Assembly: GCF_000719515.1 (NCBI RefSeq)
Contig: NZ_JOGR01000006.1
Span: forward strand, 186,001-250,000
DNA from: Glycomyces sp. NRRL B-16210
Lineage (GTDB): Bacteria; Actinomycetota; Actinomycetes; Mycobacteriales; Micromonosporaceae
DNA: 64,000 nt
Direction: 5' to 3'
The position numbers and the translations under genes are program-made. Below, piece by piece: positions 60,640 through 64,000 of this stretch (within the stretch, counting starts at the first letter, position 1; each line of letters opens with the position of its first letter). Under the pieces are notes generated by a model that saw only the letters and a program-made list of their open reading frames with translations, searched no databases and was not told the DNA's origin.

Positions 60640-62112
60640 ATGAGACGCCTGCTGCAAGCCACGATACCGGTCGCCGTGCTCCTCCTGCCGCTCGCCGCCT
60701 GCTCCGACAACGGCGAGACCGGCGCCTCCGCCGAGGCCGGGGACTACGGCCAGGCCGAGCCCGCCCCACTCCAGGACCAGGACGGCGAGGCCTACGCCTT
60801 CAACGAACCGACCTCCCCGGCCGACGACCCCGAGTCCACCTTCGCGGTCGACGTGGACACCGCCTCGTACGACTACGCCCGCCGCGCCATCGGCGAAGGG
60901 TCGCTGCCCCCGGCCGACCAGGTCCGGCCCGAGGAGTTCGTCAACTACTTCGACCAGGGCTACGCCGAGCCCGAAGGCAACGGCTTCGCCGTCAGCGTCG
61001 ACGGCGCCGAGCTGCCCGAATGGTACGACTCGGGCGACGCCACCCACATCATGCGCGTGGGGCTCCAGACCCGCACCGTGCCCGACTCCGAGCGCTCGGA
61101 CGTGAACCTGACGTTCGTCATCGACGTCTCCGGCTCGATGAGTGGCGAACGCATCCAGATCGTCCGCGACTCGCTGCACACCCTCGTCGACCGGTTGCGC
61201 CCCACCGACTCGGTCGCGATCGTGACCTACGAGACCGACTCGGAGGTGCTCAAGGGCATGACCGACGTCGGCGACGGCGAAGACCTGCACGCGGCGATCG
61301 ACGACCTCTCCGCCCGCGGCTCCACCAACATGCAGGCGGGCCTGGAGGACGGCTACGAACTCGCCGCCGAGGCCTTCGAGACCGGGAAGGACAACCGGGT
61401 CATCCTCCTCTCCGACGGCGCCGCGAACGTGGGCCTCACCGAGCACGACGCGATGCTGGACCGGCTCGAAGGCCACATCGCCGACGGCATCACCCTGCTC
61501 ACCGTCGGCGTCGGCGACTCCTACAACCAGGCGCTCCTGGAGCAACTGGCCGACAACGGGAACGGCTGGGCCGTCTACTTCGCGACCGAGAAGGAGGCCC
61601 AGCGGGTCTTCGGCGACCGCCTGACCTCGACGCTCGGCGTCACCGCCCGGGACGCGAAGATCCAGGTCACCTTCAGCGCGGACACCGTCGCGGAGTACCG
61701 GCTCATCGGCTTCGAGAACCGCGCCATCGCCGACGAGGACTTCGAGAACGACAGCGTGGACGGCGGCGAGGTCGGCCCCGGCCACAGCGTCACGGCCCTG
61801 TACGCGCTCTCGCTGACCGGCGAAGCGGGGGAGCTGGCGCAGGTGGACGTGCGCTGGCAGGACCCCGAGACCGGTGAGATCGACACGGCCTCGGGCGAGT
61901 TCGAGGCCGGCGCGTTCGGTGAGAGCGCCCTGCCGAGCCTCCAGGTGGACATGGTCGCGGCGGCGTTCGCCGAGGTCCTGCGCGGCAGCGCGGCAGGCTT
62001 CGACTGCGCGGCGATCCTCCCTGCGGCGCAGTCGGTCGCCGAGGACTCGGACGACCCGGACGTCCAGGAGCTCGCCGAGCTGGTCGCCTGGGCCTCGGAT
62101 CTGGGCGCGTAG
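60640..62112 (+). CDS. von Willebrand factor A lipoprotein (YfbK-like)
   Basis: 490 residues. The lipoprotein signal ends LLPLAAC (Cys21). A YfbK-type N-terminal region (FAVDVDTASYDYARRAI...VRPEEFVNYFDQGY) precedes a vWA domain with a complete MIDAS: FVIDVSGSMSG, then GSTNMQAG and LLSDGAANVG. A C-terminal domain (about 345-490) follows. Such proteins bind partners outside the membrane in a metal-dependent way. GAGAAGGGA precedes the ATG. Stands alone, closed by a strong hairpin. Confidence 0.9.
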   Translation: MRRLLQATIPVAVLLLPLAACSDNGETGASAEAGDYGQAEPAPLQDQDGEAYAFNEPTSPADDPESTFAVDVDTASYDYARRAIGEGSLPPADQVRPEEFVNYFDQGYAEPEGNGFAVSVDGAELPEWYDSGDATHIMRVGLQTRTVPDSERSDVNLTFVIDVSGSMSGERIQIVRDSLHTLVDRLRPTDSVAIVTYETDSEVLKGMTDVGDGEDLHAAIDDLSARGSTNMQAGLEDGYELAAEAFETGKDNRVILLSDGAANVGLTEHDAMLDRLEGHIADGITLLTVGVGDSYNQALLEQLADNGNGWAVYFATEKEAQRVFGDRLTSTLGVTARDAKIQVTFSADTVAEYRLIGFENRAIADEDFENDSVDGGEVGPGHSVTALYALSLTGEAGELAQVDVRWQDPETGEIDTASGEFEAGAFGESALPSLQVDMVAAAFAEVLRGSAAGFDCAAILPAAQSVAEDSDDPDVQELAELVAWASDLGA

Positions 62113-62120
62113 GGCATGTC

Positions 62121-62154
62121 CGCGGGGCCCGGCGCGCACGCGCCGGGCCCCGCG
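62121..62154 (+). terminator. Terminator after the vWA lipoprotein
   Basis: CGCGGGGCCCGGCGCG and its complement, 16-bp arms with a 2-base centre, 8 bases after the stop. Confidence 0.85.
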
Positions 62155-62330
62155 GCGTCAGGCGCCGGTGCGGACGGTCTTTCGCCGGTCGTTCGAGTGC
62201 GGCGGGACGGGAATTTCGGATTTGAGCGCTCGCCGCCTTGGGGCCGACCCCGGTCGGCGTCTTCGCAGGTTCCGGTGCTCGATACCTGGTCCCGGCGTTT
62301 TTGAACACGTTCGGTCTGGCCTCGACACGC

Positions 62331-62350
62331 CTTGTGAAAGCATTCACAAG
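62331..62350. promoter_or_regulatory. Rex operator (ROP site) for cydAB
   Basis: CTTGTGAA-AGCA-TTCACAAG is a perfect match to the Rex consensus TTGTGAA-N4-TTCACAA. Rex senses NADH/NAD+ and represses cyd genes in Streptomyces until NADH rises. The site ends 4 bases before the cydA -35 box. No gene is supported in 62155-62330. Confidence 0.92.
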
Positions 62351-62354
62351 AACG

Positions 62355-62382
62355 TTGATCCGGACGTTCCGGCACGTACCTT
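62355..62382 (+). promoter_or_regulatory. Leaderless cydA promoter
   Basis: TTGATC (62355-62360), a 16-bp spacer and TACCTT (62377-62382), 6 bases before the cydA ATG. Confidence 0.72.
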
Positions 62383-62388
62383 CAACGC

Positions 62389-63846
62389 ATGGACGCAACC
62401 CAGCTCCTCGCCCAGGCCGCCGACGCGGTGGCCGCCGCCGACCCCGCGGGCCTCATGCCCGCGCGCCAGCAGATGGCGCTCTCGCTCGGCTGGCACATCA
62501 TCCTCGCCTGCTTCGGCGTGGCCTTCCCGGCCATCATCTTCGCGATGCACCTGCGGGGCCTCCTCAAGAAGGACCCCGTCTCCCTCGACCTCGCCAAGCG
62601 CTGGGGCAAGGTCTCGGCCGTGCTCTTCGCCATCGGCGCGGTCTCCGGCACCGTCCTCAGCTTCGAGATGGGCCTGCTGTGGCCCGGCCTCATGGGCACC
62701 TACGGCGACGTCCTCGGCCTGCCCTTCGCCTTCGAGGGCCTCGCGTTCTTCCTCGAGGCGATCTTCCTCGGCATCTACCTCTACGGCTGGGGCCGGATGC
62801 CGCCCAGACTCCACCTGATGATGGTGGTGCCCATGGCGATCACCGGCATCATCGGCACCTACTGCGTCATCGCCGTCAACGCCTGGATGAACCACCCGGT
62901 CGGCTTCGACGTCATCGACGGCGCGATCACCAACATCGAACCGTGGGCGGTCCTGTTCAACACCCACACCTTCATGCAGTTCGCGCACATGTGGGTCGCC
63001 GCCTACATGGTCGCCGGGTTCTCCATCGCCGCCGTCTACGCCGCCGGGATGCTCAAGGGCCGCCGCGACCGCCACCACCGCCTCGGCTTCATGGTGCCCT
63101 TCGCCTTCGCCACCGTCGCCGCCCTCGCCCAGCCCTTCGTCGGCCACCTCCTCGGCGAGGGCCTGGACGAGCGCCAGCCCTCGAAGCTCGCCGCGTTCGA
63201 ACTCGCCGCGACCACCGACGAGGGCGCCTCGCCGCTGCGCATCGGCGGCGTGCTCATCGACGGCGAGGTCAAGGGCGCCCTCGAGATCCCCTACCTCGGT
63301 TCGATGATCGCGCTCGGATCGCTCACCGAGCCCGTCCCCGGGCTCGACCAGATCCCCGAGGAGGACCACCCTCCGGTCAACTTCACCCACTTGGCGTTCC
63401 AGGCCATGATCGGTCTCGGCCTGCTGCTCATGGGCGCGGTGGTCCTGTACTGGTTCCTGCGCTGGCGCAAACGCGACCTGCTGCACAACCGCTGGTTCCT
63501 GCGGTTCATGGCGACCACCGGGGTCCTCGCCGTCGCCGCGATGGAGGCGGGCTGGATCGCCACCGAGGTCGGACGCCAGCCGTGGATCGTCTTCGGCGTC
63601 ATGCGCACCACCGAGGCCGCCGCCGACCACTCGGCCGGGCTCTGGGGCGTCTACGGCGCCTCGGTGCTCCTCTATGGAGCCATGACCGTCGGTGCGGCCG
63701 TGGTGCTCCGGTCGATGGCCCGGCGCTGGCGCGAAGGCGCCGCCGACCTTCCGAGCCCCTACGGGCCGCGCTCGCCGCTCGCGGACGCCGCGACCGTGCG
63801 TGAGTGCGGCGACGAGCGGGACCACGCGAAGGAGGCGGCCCGATGA
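62389..63846 (+). CDS. cydA: Cytochrome bd oxidase subunit I
   Basis: 485 residues. CydA carries the quinol site and haems of the bd oxidase, a high-affinity terminal oxidase used at low oxygen. ARQQMALSLGWHII has the haem ligand His, FEGLAFFLEAIFLGIYLYGW the conserved Glu-containing helix, and FMQFAHMWVAAYMV the haem-ligand region. GWIATEVGRQPW is also typical. The Q-loop is short, as in the CIO-type group. It overlaps cydB (ATGA). Rex-controlled and probably leaderless. Confidence 0.96.
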   Translation: MDATQLLAQAADAVAAADPAGLMPARQQMALSLGWHIILACFGVAFPAIIFAMHLRGLLKKDPVSLDLAKRWGKVSAVLFAIGAVSGTVLSFEMGLLWPGLMGTYGDVLGLPFAFEGLAFFLEAIFLGIYLYGWGRMPPRLHLMMVVPMAITGIIGTYCVIAVNAWMNHPVGFDVIDGAITNIEPWAVLFNTHTFMQFAHMWVAAYMVAGFSIAAVYAAGMLKGRRDRHHRLGFMVPFAFATVAALAQPFVGHLLGEGLDERQPSKLAAFELAATTDEGASPLRIGGVLIDGEVKGALEIPYLGSMIALGSLTEPVPGLDQIPEEDHPPVNFTHLAFQAMIGLGLLLMGAVVLYWFLRWRKRDLLHNRWFLRFMATTGVLAVAAMEAGWIATEVGRQPWIVFGVMRTTEAAADHSAGLWGVYGASVLLYGAMTVGAAVVLRSMARRWREGAADLPSPYGPRSPLADAATVRECGDERDHAKEAAR

Positions 63847-64000
63847 GCCTCGAGTTCGCCGTCGCCGCAGCGCTGTTCGCCGGGGTCCTGTGCTACGCCG
63901 TGCTCGGCGGGGCCGACTTCGGCTCGGGCTTCCACGACCTCACCGCCGGCGGCAGCCGCCGCGGCGCTCCACTGCGGACGCTCATCGACCACAGCATCGG
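63843..64000 (+). CDS. cydB: Cytochrome bd oxidase subunit II (3' end outside window)
   Basis: The first 52 codons are visible, reading MSLEFAVAAALFAGVLCYAV then LGGADFGSGFHDL, the CydB N-terminal membrane helix and GGxDFG motif. The start overlaps the cydA stop. GAAGGAGG lies upstream, inside cydA. Cut off by the window edge. Confidence 0.93.
   Translation, partial: MSLEFAVAAALFAGVLCYAVLGGADFGSGFHDLTAGGSRRGAPLRTLIDHSI

Overview
The window is about 70% G+C. The organism is a free-living, filamentous-type actinobacterium. The evidence is a SigE-family sigma factor, a DUF397/DUF5753 regulator pair, a histone-like HU with a long Lys/Ala tail, ectoine/hydroxyectoine synthesis, several leaderless promoters (TANNNT 6-7 nt before the start codon) and U-tract-poor GC hairpin terminators. 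The S4 gene lies outside the alpha operon, as in Streptomyces. The gene mix would fit Glycomycetales/Micromonosporales, but that placement is inference.

Layout. 1-7.6 kb: the end of a secreted GH87-like beta-helix enzyme, a lipoprotein-mazG pair, and the complete ectABCD operon behind a clear leaderless promoter. 7.6-11.6 kb: a SigE-family sigma factor with a membrane partner, a PadR repressor with its divergent target, and tRNA-Gln. 11.7-20.7 kb: a carbohydrate region with two LacI-type repressors and three secreted proteins (DUF1996, a clan-A glycosidase with a discoidin domain, a Tat-exported beta-helix protein). Matching LacI operators sit before the beta-helix gene and before its divergent repressor. 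20.7-25 kb: a VOC protein, a membrane-anchored hydrolase, a CPBP protease and a Nudix enzyme.

25-28.4 kb holds homogentisate dioxygenase and fumarylacetoacetase with a coupled unknown gene. 28.5-31.3 kb is an accessory insert: a DddA/SCP1.201-type deaminase toxin, a small overlapping candidate immunity gene, a DUF397 protein with a duplicated N-terminus, an XRE/DUF5753 regulator and two strong inverted repeats. 31.3-41.6 kb: an RlmM-like methyltransferase, an Lrp regulator and a run of hppD, hutU, an M20 amidohydrolase, hutF, hutI and hutH. These convert tyrosine-derived hydroxyphenylpyruvate and histidine to central metabolites; the M20 enzyme probably performs the last hut step.

41.8-45.5 kb: an IclR (NdgR-like) regulator divergent from leuCD, then hupB. 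45.5-52 kb: alditol oxidase, a MutT1-like protein with a dead phosphatase domain, small cold-shock and membrane proteins, then acyltransferase-gpsA-ddl. 52-56.9 kb: rpsD, then infA-rpmJ-rpsM-rpsK-rpoA-rplQ-truA. 57-60.5 kb: a MacB-like ABC exporter flanked by two small orphan genes. 60.6-64 kb: a vWA lipoprotein, then cydA and the start of cydB under a perfect Rex operator.

The strongest candidates for something new are the minimal deaminase toxin/immunity pair, the small genes around the ABC exporter (one a signal-peptidase-like fragment without catalytic residues), the unknown protein coupled to fahA, and the MutT1-like fusion with an erased phosphatase active site.
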